Shown: positions 7,869 through 16,950, counted from the stretch's first letter. The stretch: 64,000 nt of DNA from Crenobacter cavernae (GCF_003355495.1 NZ_CP031337.1:1493001-1557000); one strand, 5' to 3'. A program made the numbers and translations. Notes: generated by a model from the sequence alone, not told the origin.

Positions 7869-7952
7869 ATGCCGTCGCCGGGCGGGCGACGGCCGGCTAC
7901 ACTCGATTAAGTATCGCCGCCGCATCCTGCCCCGCCCAAGACACGGACCGCC

Positions 7953-9389
7953 ATGCCCTTCGGCCTGCTCGACCTCAGCCTCATCCTGCTCTTGCTGCAC
8001 CTGCTCGGCGTGATCGCCGCGGTGCACGCGGTGCTGACCGTGCGCACCTCGCAGGGCGCGGTCGCCTGGTGCGTCGCGCTCTTGACCCTTCCTTACGTCA
8101 CGCTGCTGCCCTATCTGTTCCTCGGCCGGCGCCGTTTCGCCGACTACGTCGCCGCGCGCCGCTTCGTCGTGGAGCGCATGCACGAGCAGGCCGGCCGCAT
8201 GGGCTGGCGCCCCTTGCGCGAGATGGCGTCCGACCTCATCGTCAACTCCGAGCACGCGTGCATCCGCACGCTGTCGCGTCTCGCCGGCTCGCCGACCACC
8301 GGCCACAACCGGGTGCGGCTGCTCGTCGACGGCGAGGCGACCTTCGCCGCCATCCTCGCGGCGATCGCCGCGGCGCAGCGCTGCGTGATCGTGCAGTTCT
8401 TCATCGTCCACGACGATAGCGTCGGCCGCGCGCTGCAGCGCGCGCTGATCGAGCGCGCGTCGGAAGGGGTCAAGGTCCACTTCCTCTACGACAGCATCGG
8501 CTGCCACGCGCTGCCCGGCCGCTACATCGCGACGCTACGCAAGGCCGGGGTCGACGCGCGCGCCTTCGCCGCGACGCGCGGCATGGTCAACCGCTTTCAG
8601 GTCAACTTCCGCAACCACAGGAAGCTCGTCATCGTCGACGGCGAGCGCGCCTTCGTCGGCGGCCACAATGTCGGCGACGAATACCTCGGCCGACGTCCGC
8701 CCTTGTCGCCGTGGCGCGACACGCATATCGAGCTGGTCGGCCCGGTCGCAGCGGTGCTGCAGCTGAGCTTCACCGAGGACTGGTACGCTGCGACGCAGAC
8801 GCTGCCGACGGTGCTGCTGCCTAAGAAGGCCGACGGCGGGGCTATGCTGTGCCAGGCGATCCCGAGCGGCCCGACCGATAGCCTGGAGAGCGGCTCTCTC
8901 TTGTTCGTAGAGGCGATCAACGCCGCGCGGCGCCGGGTGTGGATCACCAGCCCCTACTTCGTGCCCGACGAGGCGGTGTCGGCCGCGTTGCGGCTGGCGG
9001 TGCTGCGCGGCGTCGAGGTGAAGGTGCTGCTGCCGTCGCGGCCCGACCACCGCGTCGTGTTCGCCGCGTCGACGCTGTACGCGTACGAGGCGGCGCGCGC
9101 CGGCGTGCAGCTGTTCCGCTACCAGCCGGGTTTCCTGCACCAGAAGGTGCTGCTGATCGACGACGACATCGCCATCGTCGGCAGCGCCAACCTCGACAAC
9201 CGCTCGTTCCGCCTCAATTTCGAGCTGATGGTCGCGACGGTCGACGCCGGTTTCGCGGCCGAGGTCGAGGCCATGCTCGCCGACGATTTTTCCCACGCGG
9301 TCGCGATCGACCCGGCGGTGCTGTCGACCTTGCCGCCGTGGCGACGCGTCGCGATGGGGCTCGCGCGGCTGTTCGCGCCCATCCTCTGA
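7953..9389 (+). CDS. cls: Cardiolipin synthase (phospholipase D superfamily)
   Basis: 478 residues. Makes cardiolipin by transferring a phosphatidyl group at the inner membrane. Two N-terminal membrane segments (LLDLSLILLLLHLLGVIAAV and the ALLTLPYVTLLPYLFLGRRR hairpin) are followed by two HKD motifs: NHRKLVIVDG near residue 222 and LHQKVLLIDDD near residue 396, each followed by the expected GGHN or GSANLDNRS. Length and membrane topology fit the ClsA group. It is monocistronic; the downstream motif-pair terminator separates it from the convergent lysozyme-inhibitor gene. Confidence 0.9.
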   Translation: MPFGLLDLSLILLLLHLLGVIAAVHAVLTVRTSQGAVAWCVALLTLPYVTLLPYLFLGRRRFADYVAARRFVVERMHEQAGRMGWRPLREMASDLIVNSEHACIRTLSRLAGSPTTGHNRVRLLVDGEATFAAILAAIAAAQRCVIVQFFIVHDDSVGRALQRALIERASEGVKVHFLYDSIGCHALPGRYIATLRKAGVDARAFAATRGMVNRFQVNFRNHRKLVIVDGERAFVGGHNVGDEYLGRRPPLSPWRDTHIELVGPVAAVLQLSFTEDWYAATQTLPTVLLPKKADGGAMLCQAIPSGPTDSLESGSLLFVEAINAARRRVWITSPYFVPDEAVSAALRLAVLRGVEVKVLLPSRPDHRVVFAASTLYAYEAARAGVQLFRYQPGFLHQKVLLIDDDIAIVGSANLDNRSFRLNFELMVATVDAGFAAEVEAMLADDFSHAVAIDPAVLSTLPPWRRVAMGLARLFAPIL

Positions 9390-9406
9390 CGCCTTTCTCT
9401 GCGCGT

Positions 9407-9443
9407 AAAAAAGCTCGGCCAACCTTTGAAGGTTGGCCGAGCT
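9407..9443. terminator. Motif-pair terminator, two exact 12-mers (9413-9424, 9431-9442)
   Basis: AAAAAA then GCTCGGCCAACC, loop TTTGAA, GGTTGGCCGAGC. The T run on the right is missing (GCTATGGG follows), so it should work better for the minus-strand gene, whose transcript reads into the A side as U. Confidence 0.8.
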
Positions 9444-9470
9444 ATGGGCCTGCCGCTTATCGCGGACGGT

Positions 9471-9806
9471 TCACTGTGCCAAGCAGTCGCGCGCCATCAT
9501 GCGGCCGCCGCGCGTGGTCAGGAAACCCTTGTCGCCCTTGGTCCACCAGATCAGCTGGCGGTTGACGTAGCGCGCGCCGCTGGCGCTTTGCACCCGCGTC
9601 AAAGCGTAGTTCTGCTGGCGCCAGCGCAGCACGATGGGCTCACGGGCGGCGTCGACATATGCGGGATAGCGCACCGTCAGCTGCCGGCTGCCCTTGCACA
9701 GATAGGTCTCGTTGAACGGCACCAGGCCCTTCCCGGCCACCGGGGCCGACGCGTCGTTCGCGAAGGCCGGCAGCGCCAAGAGCGAGATCAGCGCGAACGT
9801 TTTCAT
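9471..9806 (-). CDS. MliC-family periplasmic lysozyme inhibitor
   Basis: 111 residues with a cleavable signal peptide (MKTFALISLLALPAFA). The mature part has the MliC/PliC layout: YLCKGSRQLTVRYPAY near the start, ARYVNRQLIWWTKGDKGFLT in the conserved inhibitor loop region, and two cysteines (YLC and the C-terminal DC) placed to form the disulphide. Such proteins protect the cell wall from c-type lysozyme. It is 34 bases downstream of ampG on the same strand and probably co-transcribed, coupling lysozyme defence with muropeptide recycling. Confidence 0.7.
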   Translation of the reverse strand: MKTFALISLLALPAFANDASAPVAGKGLVPFNETYLCKGSRQLTVRYPAYVDAAREPIVLRWRQQNYALTRVQSASGARYVNRQLIWWTKGDKGFLTTRGGRMMARDCLAQ

Positions 9807-9840
9807 GTGGGTTCCTTCGGATAGCCGGTGGCGATATGAA

Positions 9841-11400
9841 TCAATCGTCCAGCGCCACCGCGCCTTTCGGCAGGTCCAGCGCCTCGACGCGCGCCTTCAT
9901 CCACAACAGCATCGCGAGGCCCGGCGCCGCCACCGCGGTGGAGAATAGGAAGAACACCGGCCAGCCTATGCTCTCCACCAGCACGCCGGCTAGCGGCCCG
10001 ACCCACACCCGGCCGACGGCGGCCAGCGCCGACAAGAGCGCGAACTGCGTCGCGGAAAAGCGCTGATTGCACAGCGACATCAGGAAGGCGACGAACGCCG
10101 CCGTGCCCATGCCGCCCGAGACGTTCTCGATGCCGACCGCGAACAGCAGCAGGTTGTCGACCAGCGTGACTTCCTTCAACGAGACGATCCACCAGTCGAA
10201 CGCAGGCAGCGCGAAGCCGCCCCACGCGCCCTTGGTCGACACCGAAACCAGCCAGAAGCCCAGATTGGACGCCAGCTGAAGCACGCCGAACAAGAGCAGC
10301 GAACGGTACAGCCCGAGGCGCATCATCAGCGCGCCGCCTGCCAGCGCGCCGAAGATGGTCAGCCAGATGCCGATCACCTTGTTGACCACGCCGATCTCGG
10401 CCGGCGCGAAGCCCATGCCCTTGAGCAGGAAGGTGGTGGTCAGCGCGCCGGCGAAGGCGTCGCCGAGCTTGTAGAGGATGATGAAGGTCAGGAACGCCGC
10501 CGCGCCTTCCATCCGGAAATAATTGCCGAGCGAATGGTTGAGCGTCTCGAACTTCGCGCGCTTCGCCGCCCACCACGCCAGCGGCAGCGTGACCGCGACC
10601 CCCATCAAGAGCGTCACGAGGTCCACCCACTTCTTCTTGTCGGGACCGGCCGGCGTGAACAGCGGCGACAGAAGCGCGTCGGCCAGCGGAGAGCCGAAGC
10701 GGACGGTGAGCTGATAGCCGACCGCCACCGCCAGCAGCACCGCGATAAAACCCTTCACGTCGTTGGCGGCGTTGCTGTGCGGTACGGCGTTTTCGCTGGC
10801 GACCGGCGGCAACAGCAGCAACGAGAGCACGGCGGCGCCGGCCATCACCGCCGCCATCACCATATAGATGGTGTTCCAGCTCCACGCGTTGCCGCTCACC
10901 GGGTCGGCCCACACCATGGCGATACCTCCGGACAGGATCATCGCCAGCCGGTAGCCGAATACGCCCAACGACGAACCCAGCCCGCGCTCTTCCGGGCGCA
11001 GCACGTCGGTACGGTAGGCGTCGACCACCACGTCCTGAGAGGCAGACAGGAAAGCCACCAGCACCGCGAGCAAGGCGAAGCTCTGCACGTCGGCGGATGG
11101 CGAGCTGCCGGACATCAGCGCCAGCATCAGCGCGAGGCCCAGCTGCGTCAGCACCAGCCAGCCGCGGCGGCGGCCGAGCAAGGGCAGCTCGAAGCGGTCC
11201 ATCAGCGGCGCCCACAGGAACTTGAAGGTGTACGGCAGGCCGACCAGGCTCAAAAAGCCGATGGTGGCGATGTCGATGCCGTCGACGGTCAGCCACGCCT
11301 GCATCGCGGTGCCCGACAGCGCCAGCGGCAAGCCGCTGGCAAAGCCGAGCATCCAGATCATCGCCATGCGCCAGAACGCAGTCCTACGAAAGTCAGCCAC
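9841..11400 (-). CDS. ampG: AmpG-type muropeptide permease (MFS)
   Basis: 519-residue inner-membrane transporter with about 12-14 predicted helices. AmpG imports GlcNAc-anhydroMurNAc peptides for peptidoglycan recycling and beta-lactamase signalling. The opening WMLGFASGLPLALSG, the GLPYTFKFLWAPLMDR loop and SASQDVVVDAYRTDVL are AmpG marks. The start is GTG at 11400, with GAAGGGGA five bases upstream. It follows metW by 10 bases, so it may be transcribed from the metX promoter, with the lysozyme inhibitor after it. Confidence 0.9.
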   Translation of the reverse strand: MADFRRTAFWRMAMIWMLGFASGLPLALSGTAMQAWLTVDGIDIATIGFLSLVGLPYTFKFLWAPLMDRFELPLLGRRRGWLVLTQLGLALMLALMSGSSPSADVQSFALLAVLVAFLSASQDVVVDAYRTDVLRPEERGLGSSLGVFGYRLAMILSGGIAMVWADPVSGNAWSWNTIYMVMAAVMAGAAVLSLLLLPPVASENAVPHSNAANDVKGFIAVLLAVAVGYQLTVRFGSPLADALLSPLFTPAGPDKKKWVDLVTLLMGVAVTLPLAWWAAKRAKFETLNHSLGNYFRMEGAAAFLTFIILYKLGDAFAGALTTTFLLKGMGFAPAEIGVVNKVIGIWLTIFGALAGGALMMRLGLYRSLLLFGVLQLASNLGFWLVSVSTKGAWGGFALPAFDWWIVSLKEVTLVDNLLLFAVGIENVSGGMGTAAFVAFLMSLCNQRFSATQFALLSALAAVGRVWVGPLAGVLVESIGWPVFFLFSTAVAAPGLAMLLWMKARVEALDLPKGAVALDD

Positions 11401-11410
11401 TCGATCCCCT

Positions 11411-11995
11411 TCAGTCGCGGCCGACGCGGTAGACCGCGAGGCTGCCGCGCAGATTGGGCAGGAAGCTCACGCGTTCATCGTTGTTCATCACGACGCGTTC
11501 GCGGATCGCGATGCCGTTCTTGGCGCACAGCGCCTCGAAGTCGCCGAGCATGCACCAGTGGATGTTCGGCGTGTTGTACCACTGGTAGGGGATGGTCTCC
11601 GACACCGGCATGCGGCCCTGCAGGATCTGCAGCCGGTTCTCCCAGTAGCCGAAGTTAGGGAAGGTGACGATGCCCTCGGCACCGACGCGCAACAGTTCGA
11701 TCAGGATTTCTTCGCTGTTGCGCATCGCCTGCAGCGTCTGCGACAGGATCACGTGGTCGAAGCTCGCGTCGTCGAAGTCGGCGAGGCCGGCTTCCAGGTC
11801 GCCCTGGATCACCTGCACGCCGGCGGCGACGCACTTGACGACGTTGTCAACGTCGATCTCGACGCCGTAGCCGGACACGCGCTTGTCGCGCATCAGGTGC
11901 GCCATCAGCGTGCCGTCGCCGCAGCCTAAGTCGAGCACGCGGCTCTTGGGCGTGATCCAGTCGGCGATCACCTTGAGGTCGGCGCGTAAGCTCAT
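11411..11995 (-). CDS. metW: Methionine biosynthesis protein MetW
   Basis: 194 residues. A class I SAM-methyltransferase fold (VLDLGCGDGTLMAHLM at residues 20-35, the acidic GYGVEIDVDN strand end) with the MetW-specific PNFGYWENRLQILQGRMPVS segment. MetW works with MetX, activating homoserine acylation, and the two are almost always adjacent. The ATG overlaps the metX stop by four bases (ATGA), with GGAGGTCAACCG upstream. Confidence 0.93.
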   Translation of the reverse strand: MSLRADLKVIADWITPKSRVLDLGCGDGTLMAHLMRDKRVSGYGVEIDVDNVVKCVAAGVQVIQGDLEAGLADFDDASFDHVILSQTLQAMRNSEEILIELLRVGAEGIVTFPNFGYWENRLQILQGRMPVSETIPYQWYNTPNIHWCMLGDFEALCAKNGIAIRERVVMNNDERVSFLPNLRGSLAVYRVGRD

Positions 11996-13134
11996 CGGTT
12001 GACCTCCTTGTGCACGCGGTTCAAGAAGGCGTGCATCAGATCGTGGTAGGGGTGGTCCCTCATCAGGAAGGCGTCGTGGCCGTGGCCGGACGCGATCTCG
12101 GCGTACTGCACGCGCTTGCCGGCGGCCACCAGCGCGTCGACGATCTCGCGCGAGCGGGACGGCGAGAAGCGCCAGTCGCTGTCGAAACTGACCACCATGA
12201 AGTTGGCGAGTGTGCCCGACACCGCCTTGACCAGGTCGCCGGCGAACGGCTTGGCCGGGTCGAAGTAGTCGAGCGCCTTGGTCATCAACAGGTAGGTGTT
12301 GGCGTCGAAGCTGTCGGAGAACTTGTCGCCCTGGTAGCGCAGGTAGGATTCGATCTCGAATTCGACGTCGAAGCCGTACTGGTACTCGCCGGACTTCAGC
12401 ATGCGGCCGAATTTGGCGCCCATGCCGTCGTCGGACAGGTAGGTGATGTGGCCGAGCATGCGCGCGAGCCTAAGCCCTCTGCGCGGGATCGCGCCGTGCG
12501 CGTAGAAGTCGCCGCCGAAGAACTCGGGGTCGGTCAGGATCGCCTGGCGCGCGACGTCGTTGAACGCGATGTTCTGCGCCGACAGCTTGGGGGCGGACGC
12601 GATCACCAGCGCGTTCCTCACGCGCTCGGGGTAGTCGATGCTCCACTGCAGCGCCTGCATGCCGCCCAGACTCCCGCCGACGATCGCCGCGAAGCAGTCG
12701 ATGCCGAGCCGGTCGGCCAGCCGCGCCTGCGACTTCACCCAGTCGTTGACGGTGACGACCGGGAAGGCCGAGCCCCACGGCTTGCCTGTCGCCGGGTCGA
12801 TCGTCGACGGGCCGGTAGAGCCGTGGCAGCCGCCGAGGTTGTTCACGCCGATCACGAAGAAGCGGTCGGTGTCGATCGGCTTGCCCGGGCCGATCATATT
12901 GTCCCACCAGCCGGGGTTCTTGTCGGCTTCGCTGTAGCGGCCGGCGACGTGGTGGTGGCCGGACAGCGCGTGGCAGATCAGGACGGCGTTGCTCTTGGCC
13001 GCATTCAGCGTGCCGTAGGTTTCGAACTGCAGTTGGTAGCTTGGGAGCACCGTGCCGCATTCGAGCGCCAGCGGCGATTCGAACACGGCGGTCTGGGCGC
13101 TCACCAGGCCGACCGAGCGTGGCGTATTGGACAT
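11992..13134 (-). CDS. metX: Homoserine O-acyltransferase
   Basis: 380 residues, alpha/beta-hydrolase fold. Acylates homoserine (acetyl- or succinyl-CoA; the donor cannot be read with certainty here) in the methionine pathway. The ALSGHHHVAGR segment, the nucleophile elbow GGSLGGMQALQW, an Asp in SFDSDWRFSP and the terminal His in SGHGHDAFL form the catalytic set. A good promoter lies upstream at 13215-13242. metX-metW are translationally coupled. Confidence 0.93.
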   Translation of the reverse strand: MSNTPRSVGLVSAQTAVFESPLALECGTVLPSYQLQFETYGTLNAAKSNAVLICHALSGHHHVAGRYSEADKNPGWWDNMIGPGKPIDTDRFFVIGVNNLGGCHGSTGPSTIDPATGKPWGSAFPVVTVNDWVKSQARLADRLGIDCFAAIVGGSLGGMQALQWSIDYPERVRNALVIASAPKLSAQNIAFNDVARQAILTDPEFFGGDFYAHGAIPRRGLRLARMLGHITYLSDDGMGAKFGRMLKSGEYQYGFDVEFEIESYLRYQGDKFSDSFDANTYLLMTKALDYFDPAKPFAGDLVKAVSGTLANFMVVSFDSDWRFSPSRSREIVDALVAAGKRVQYAEIASGHGHDAFLMRDHPYHDLMHAFLNRVHKEVNR

Positions 13135-13214
13135 GGCTTCAGGGCTTGCGGGCGTCTGACACCGGCACGACGCGCGCCGGCATCTCTATTATCGTGTTGT
13201 AAGGGTTGCACGCG

Positions 13215-13242
13215 ATTATAACGGCATTCGCCGGCGTGTCAG
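13215..13242 (-). promoter_or_regulatory. Sigma-70 promoter of metX
   Basis: Reading the minus strand: CTGACA (13242-13237), 16-base spacer, perfect TATAAT (13220-13215), about 80 bases before the metX ATG. Confidence 0.7.
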
Positions 13243-13303
13243 TCCCTCGACCATCGCCTTGTGCGGGGCGATAATCGCCGTTTTTCCTCGCACTGTGACC
13301 CCC

Positions 13304-13483
13304 ATGATCGGCCGTCTTCTGAAGCTTTTCGTGCTGATCGCCGTCGCCTACGGCCTGATCCGCTGGCTGTTCACGTCGCGCCAGAAAATCCAGTTGCACG
13401 AAGGGGCGAAGACGCTCGCGCAGGCGCTGGTGATCTCGGGCTTGCTGGCGGTGGTCTGGCACCTGATCGGCGGCCACCGCTAG
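13304..13483 (+). CDS. Small hydrophobic protein, unknown function
   Basis: 59 residues: MIGRLLKLFVLIAVAYGLIR forms one membrane segment, followed by a positively charged WLFTSRQKIQLHEG stretch and a second hydrophobic segment LAQALVISGLLAVVWHLIGG. The pattern of two helices with a short polar loop looks like a real inner-membrane peptide. Divergent from metX. Start codon choice is by hydrophobic pattern; no clear Shine-Dalgarno sequence is seen. Confidence 0.5.
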   Translation: MIGRLLKLFVLIAVAYGLIRWLFTSRQKIQLHEGAKTLAQALVISGLLAVVWHLIGGHR

Positions 13484-13634
13484 GTCCTGTTTTCAAAGCG
13501 GCTGCAGGCCGCCCATGCGGCGTTGCGCGGTGCTCGAAATCCTCATGGACGACGTGTCCATTCCAGTTTCTGCGCGCCGTGCGCCTTGCCTGGACGTCCT
13601 TCGCCGGCTTTGAAAATCACGACCGAAAGCGGGC

Positions 13635-14033
13635 TTACTCCTCGAGCAGCGCCTTGAGCGCCTTCAGGTCGCGCTCGACCCAGCGCAGGTCCTCGGCGAA
13701 CTGCGTATCGCTCATGCCCGTCAGCCGGAACAGCGTGAAGATCACTTCGCTGCCGTCGCCGTTGGCGAGCACGCGCATCGGCACGTAAATCTCGACGTCG
13801 GGCGACGGGTCGACTCTGTGGTCGACGACGCCGAAGTCGTTGCGCGGCGTGAAGCGCACCGTCATCGGCCCGTTCGGCGTCTCGGCCAACCAGGCACTGC
13901 CCGCCGGCGCGATCGACTGGCACAGTCCCGACGCCCAGCGCGGGAAGTTTTCCGGCGCACAGAGGAAGGCGTAGACCTCGCCCGGCGCGCGCTCAATCGT
14001 TACGCTGATCGTTTTCGCTTCGTTCGTCGTCAT
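13635..14033 (-). CDS. SRPBCC-fold (START/Bet v1-like) protein
   Basis: 132 residues starting MTTNEAKTISVTIERAPGEV. The pattern VTIERAPGEVYAFLCAPENFPRWASG is typical of SRPBCC polyketide-cyclase-like proteins, which bind hydrophobic ligands in a deep pocket; function here is unknown. ATG 14033 is taken because GAGGAG is six bases upstream; a longer frame to 14087 lacks such a site. Convergent with the small membrane protein gene; 151 bases between them show no clear terminator. Confidence 0.75.
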   Translation of the reverse strand: MTTNEAKTISVTIERAPGEVYAFLCAPENFPRWASGLCQSIAPAGSAWLAETPNGPMTVRFTPRNDFGVVDHRVDPSPDVEIYVPMRVLANGDGSEVIFTLFRLTGMSDTQFAEDLRWVERDLKALKALLEE

Positions 14034-14184
14034 CACGTTCTCCTCGTCCGGATACGGCCTTACGTCGCCTTTATAGCTGCTCGGCAACTTAAGCGTGGCG
14101 CGCGTTGTCAGAATGGGCGGAGGACGCCGACTAATCCGTAGAGCCTGTTATGAATCTGGTCGCGAGCCCTCCAGGAGAACGTCC

Positions 14185-15108
14185 ATGCTGATCCGCCGCC
14201 CCGACGACCCCGACGGCATCCTGCCGTCCGGCATCACGCCGCGCGAACTCTACCTCGACCGCCGCCGCTTCCTCGCGCTGGGCGCCGCAGGCGCCTTGAT
14301 GTCGGCCGACGCCTTCGCCGCGCTGTCGGCGAAGAAGAGCCTCTACTCGACCGCCGAGAAGATCAACCCGCTGAAGGACATCACCGGCTACAACAATTTC
14401 TACGAGTTCGGCACCGACAAGGAAGACCCGGCCGCGTATTCCGGCGCGTTCAAGCCGCGGCCGTGGACGGTCGCGGTCGACGGCGAGGTGATGAAGCCGA
14501 GGACCTTTTCGATCGACGAGCTGTTGAAGCTCGCGCCGCTCGAGGAGCGCGTCTACCGGATGCGCTGCGTAGAGGGCTGGAGCATGGTGATCCCGTGGAT
14601 CGGCTACCCGCTGTCTGCGCTGCTCAAGCTGGTGCAGCCGACCAGCCGCGGCAAGTACGTCGCGTTCGAGACGGTGATGCGGCCGACCGAGATGCCGGGC
14701 CAGCGCTCGCGCGTGCTCGCGTGGCCGTACCGCGAGGGCCTGCGTATCGACGAGGCGATGCACCCCTTGGCCATCCTCGCCGTCGGCCTGTACGGCGACG
14801 TGCTGCCGAACCAGAACGGCGCGCCGATCCGGCTCGTCGTGCCGTGGAAGTACGGCTTCAAGAGCATCAAGTCGATCGTGAAGATCCGTCTCACCGAGAA
14901 GCCGCCGGCGACGAGCTGGAACCTTGCCGCGCCTGACGAGTATGGCTTCTATTCGAACGTGAACCCGAACGTCGACCACCCGCGCTGGAGCCAGGCGCGC
15001 GAGCGGCGCATCGGTGAGTTCTTCAAGCGCGACACGCTGCCGTTCAACGGCTATGGGGCGCAGGTCGCGCAGCTGTATCGCGGCATGGACCTGAAGGTGC
15101 ATTTCTGA
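14185..15108 (+). CDS. msrP: Protein-methionine-sulfoxide reductase, molybdopterin subunit
   Basis: 307 residues. MsrP (YedY) repairs oxidised methionines in periplasmic proteins with electrons from MsrQ. A Tat signal DRRRFLALGAAGAL sits at residues 25-38; the molybdenum-ligating Cys128 lies in RMRCVEGWSMVIPW; the PWKYGFKSIKSIVKI strand near the end is typical. ATG 14185 has AGGAGA 7 bases upstream. The stop overlaps the msrQ start by one base. Confidence 0.93.
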   Translation: MLIRRPDDPDGILPSGITPRELYLDRRRFLALGAAGALMSADAFAALSAKKSLYSTAEKINPLKDITGYNNFYEFGTDKEDPAAYSGAFKPRPWTVAVDGEVMKPRTFSIDELLKLAPLEERVYRMRCVEGWSMVIPWIGYPLSALLKLVQPTSRGKYVAFETVMRPTEMPGQRSRVLAWPYREGLRIDEAMHPLAILAVGLYGDVLPNQNGAPIRLVVPWKYGFKSIKSIVKIRLTEKPPATSWNLAAPDEYGFYSNVNPNVDHPRWSQARERRIGEFFKRDTLPFNGYGAQVAQLYRGMDLKVHF

Positions 15109-15761
15109 TGGAAGCGACAATCAGCGCCGCGCGCGGCTCGGCCAACCTTCGCGAACAGCGGGTGCGCCGCCTGAAGGCGCTGCTGTTCGCGGTCTGCCTG
15201 CTGCCTATCGTGCGCGAGGCGTATCTGGTGCTGTCCGGCGCCGAGGTCAACCCGATCGAGTTCGTCATCCGCTCGACCGGCCTGTGGGCGCTGGTGTGGC
15301 TGTGGGCGACGCTGTTCATCAGCCCGCTGAAGAAACTCACCGGCTGGGGCTCCTTGCTGCGCTTCCGGCGCGAACTCGGGCTGTTCTCGTTCTTCTACGC
15401 GTGCCTGCACCTCGTCTGTTACCTGTGGCTCGACAAGTTCTTCGACTGGGCCGACGTCTATAAGGACGTGATCGGCCGGCCCTTCATCACCATCGGCACG
15501 GTCGCGGTCGTGCTGATGCTGCCGCTCGCGGTCACGTCGACCGACGGCTGGGTGCGTCGACTGAAACGCAACTGGTCGCGGCTGCACTGGCTCGTCTACC
15601 CGGCCGCTGCGCTGTCGGTGTGGCACTATTTCCTCGAGGTCAAACGCGATACGACGCAGCCGTGGATCTACGCGGTCGTGCTGGGCTTGCTGCTCGGCTG
15701 GCGCGTGTACGAGCGCGGCATCCGGCCGTGGCTCGCGCGGCGCATGAGTCCCGTTCGCTAA
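15108..15761 (+). CDS. msrQ: MsrPQ haem-binding membrane subunit
   Basis: 217 residues, six predicted membrane segments. MsrQ is a b-type haem protein that passes quinol or flavin electrons to periplasmic MsrP. Conserved His-bearing helices are visible (YACLHLVCYLWLD, RLHWLVYPAAALSVWHYF). The N-terminal tail contains an exact uptake-like 12-mer (15136-15147) read as Gly-Ser-Ala-Asn-Leu, an extension before the first helix where sequence is free to vary. Confidence 0.92.
   Translation: MEATISAARGSANLREQRVRRLKALLFAVCLLPIVREAYLVLSGAEVNPIEFVIRSTGLWALVWLWATLFISPLKKLTGWGSLLRFRRELGLFSFFYACLHLVCYLWLDKFFDWADVYKDVIGRPFITIGTVAVVLMLPLAVTSTDGWVRRLKRNWSRLHWLVYPAAALSVWHYFLEVKRDTTQPWIYAVVLGLLLGWRVYERGIRPWLARRMSPVR
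15136..15147 (-). repeat. Uptake-like 12-mer inside msrQ
   Basis: GCTCGGCCAACC, encoding part of GSANL at msrQ residues 10-13, ahead of the first membrane helix. Confidence 0.8.
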
Positions 15762-15762
15762 A

Positions 15763-15790
15763 CAGACCGCCCGGCACGCCGGGCGGTCTG
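15763..15790. terminator. Stem-loop between convergent msrQ and hsp20
   Basis: CAGACCGCCCGGC and GCCGGGCGGTCTG pair perfectly around AC, immediately after the msrQ stop; there is no T run, so termination would be weak or rely on other factors. Confidence 0.6.
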
Positions 15791-15808
15791 ATGCCATGCC
15801 GGCGAGGC

Positions 15809-16240
15809 TTACTTGATCAGCAGCCTGCGCCCCCCGCTCGTCGTTTCGCGCTTGGGCAGCGTCAGCTCCAGTACGCCGTCGTTGAAGCGCGCGTTGGCGC
15901 TGGCGTCGTCGATGTCGTGCGCGAGCTGGAAGCTGCGCCGCACGCTGCCGTAGTAGCGTTCGGAGCGGATCAGCTGTTCACCTTCCTTCAGCTCGTACTC
16001 CTGCTTCATTTCGGCGCTGATCGACACGGTATTGCCGTCGATCTCGACGTGGATGTCCTCTTTCTTCACGCCCGGCAATTCGGCCTCGACCGTGTAGGCC
16101 TTGTCGTCTTCCTTCACGTCGATCTTGATGTCCGGAGCCAACGTCGCGTCGCGGCCGAAACCGACCGGCCGCACGAAGAAGCCCTTGAGCATGTCGTCCA
16201 GCAGCGTGTCGAAGTCCGGTCGCCTGATCAGATTGGCCAT
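15809..16240 (-). CDS. Hsp20 family small heat-shock protein (second copy)
   Basis: 143 residues. The alpha-crystallin domain spans roughly residues 37-132 (PDIKIDVKEDDKAYTVEAEL, IHVEIDGNTVSISAEMKQ, DGVLELTLPKR) and ends in GGRRLLIK, containing the C-terminal I/L-x-I/L-like tail used in oligomer assembly. GAGGACACC precedes the ATG. Base composition matches the chromosome, unlike the Hsp20 at 3479-3952, with which it shares only the domain core. Confidence 0.92.
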   Translation of the reverse strand: MANLIRRPDFDTLLDDMLKGFFVRPVGFGRDATLAPDIKIDVKEDDKAYTVEAELPGVKKEDIHVEIDGNTVSISAEMKQEYELKEGEQLIRSERYYGSVRRSFQLAHDIDDASANARFNDGVLELTLPKRETTSGGRRLLIK

Positions 16241-16395
16241 GGTGTCCTCCTATTCAAAGGGGAGCAGTTTGCGCTGCCCACAGCCTCGAAGTAGCCCTTA
16301 AGCGACTGGTTTTCAATGGGAATTTTGTCGGGTTTGTCGCGCCGGACGCGCGGTCGGTATACTCGCCGGCATCCACGATTCCGATAAAGCCGACC

Positions 16396-16878
16396 ATGAG
16401 CAAGAACAAGGCGCCGGTCACCCAGGCGGTGCGCGTGCTGCGCGAGCACAAGGTCGCCTACAGCGAGCACCTGTACGACTACGAGGAAAATGGCGGCACC
16501 AAGGTGTCGAGCCGCGAGCTGGGCGTGCCCGAGCACGCGGTGATCAAGACGCTGGTGATGCAGGACGAGAACAAGAAGCCGCTGATCGTGCTGATGCACG
16601 GCGACAAGGAGGTCGGCGTCGGCCTGTTGGCGCGCCAGATCGGCGCGAAACGCGTCGAGCCGTGCGAGCCCAAGGTGGCCGACAAGCACAGCGGCTATAC
16701 GGTCGGCGGCACCAGCCCGTTTGGCACCAAGAGCGCGATGCCGGTGTATATCGAGGCGAGCATCGCCGACCTGGAGAGGATCTACATCAACGGCGGCAAG
16801 CGCGGCTTTCTCATCGGCATCAGCCCGGCCGACGCTATAGCCATCCTCGAGCCGGTGGCGGTGACGGTCGCGGTGTGA
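16396..16878 (+). CDS. ybaK: Cys-tRNA(Pro)/Cys-tRNA(Cys) deacylase YbaK
   Basis: 160 residues, YbaK/ProX/EbsC fold. Hydrolyses Cys mischarged on tRNA-Pro, a trans-editing step alongside prolyl-tRNA synthetase in the cytoplasm. Family marks: KVSSRELGVPEHAVIKTLVM near residues 36-55, the LIVLMHGDKEV strand, and the GYTVGGTSPFGTKSAMPVYI active-site region. Divergent from hsp20; ends in the motif-pair terminator. Confidence 0.92.
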   Translation: MSKNKAPVTQAVRVLREHKVAYSEHLYDYEENGGTKVSSRELGVPEHAVIKTLVMQDENKKPLIVLMHGDKEVGVGLLARQIGAKRVEPCEPKVADKHSGYTVGGTSPFGTKSAMPVYIEASIADLERIYINGGKRGFLIGISPADAIAILEPVAVTVAV

Positions 16879-16950
16879 GGGCGAAACCGCGCGTGGGCGT
16901 CGACGTGGTTTAGCGACGTCGGCGGCAAGCGCCATCCCCGTTGCAACATA

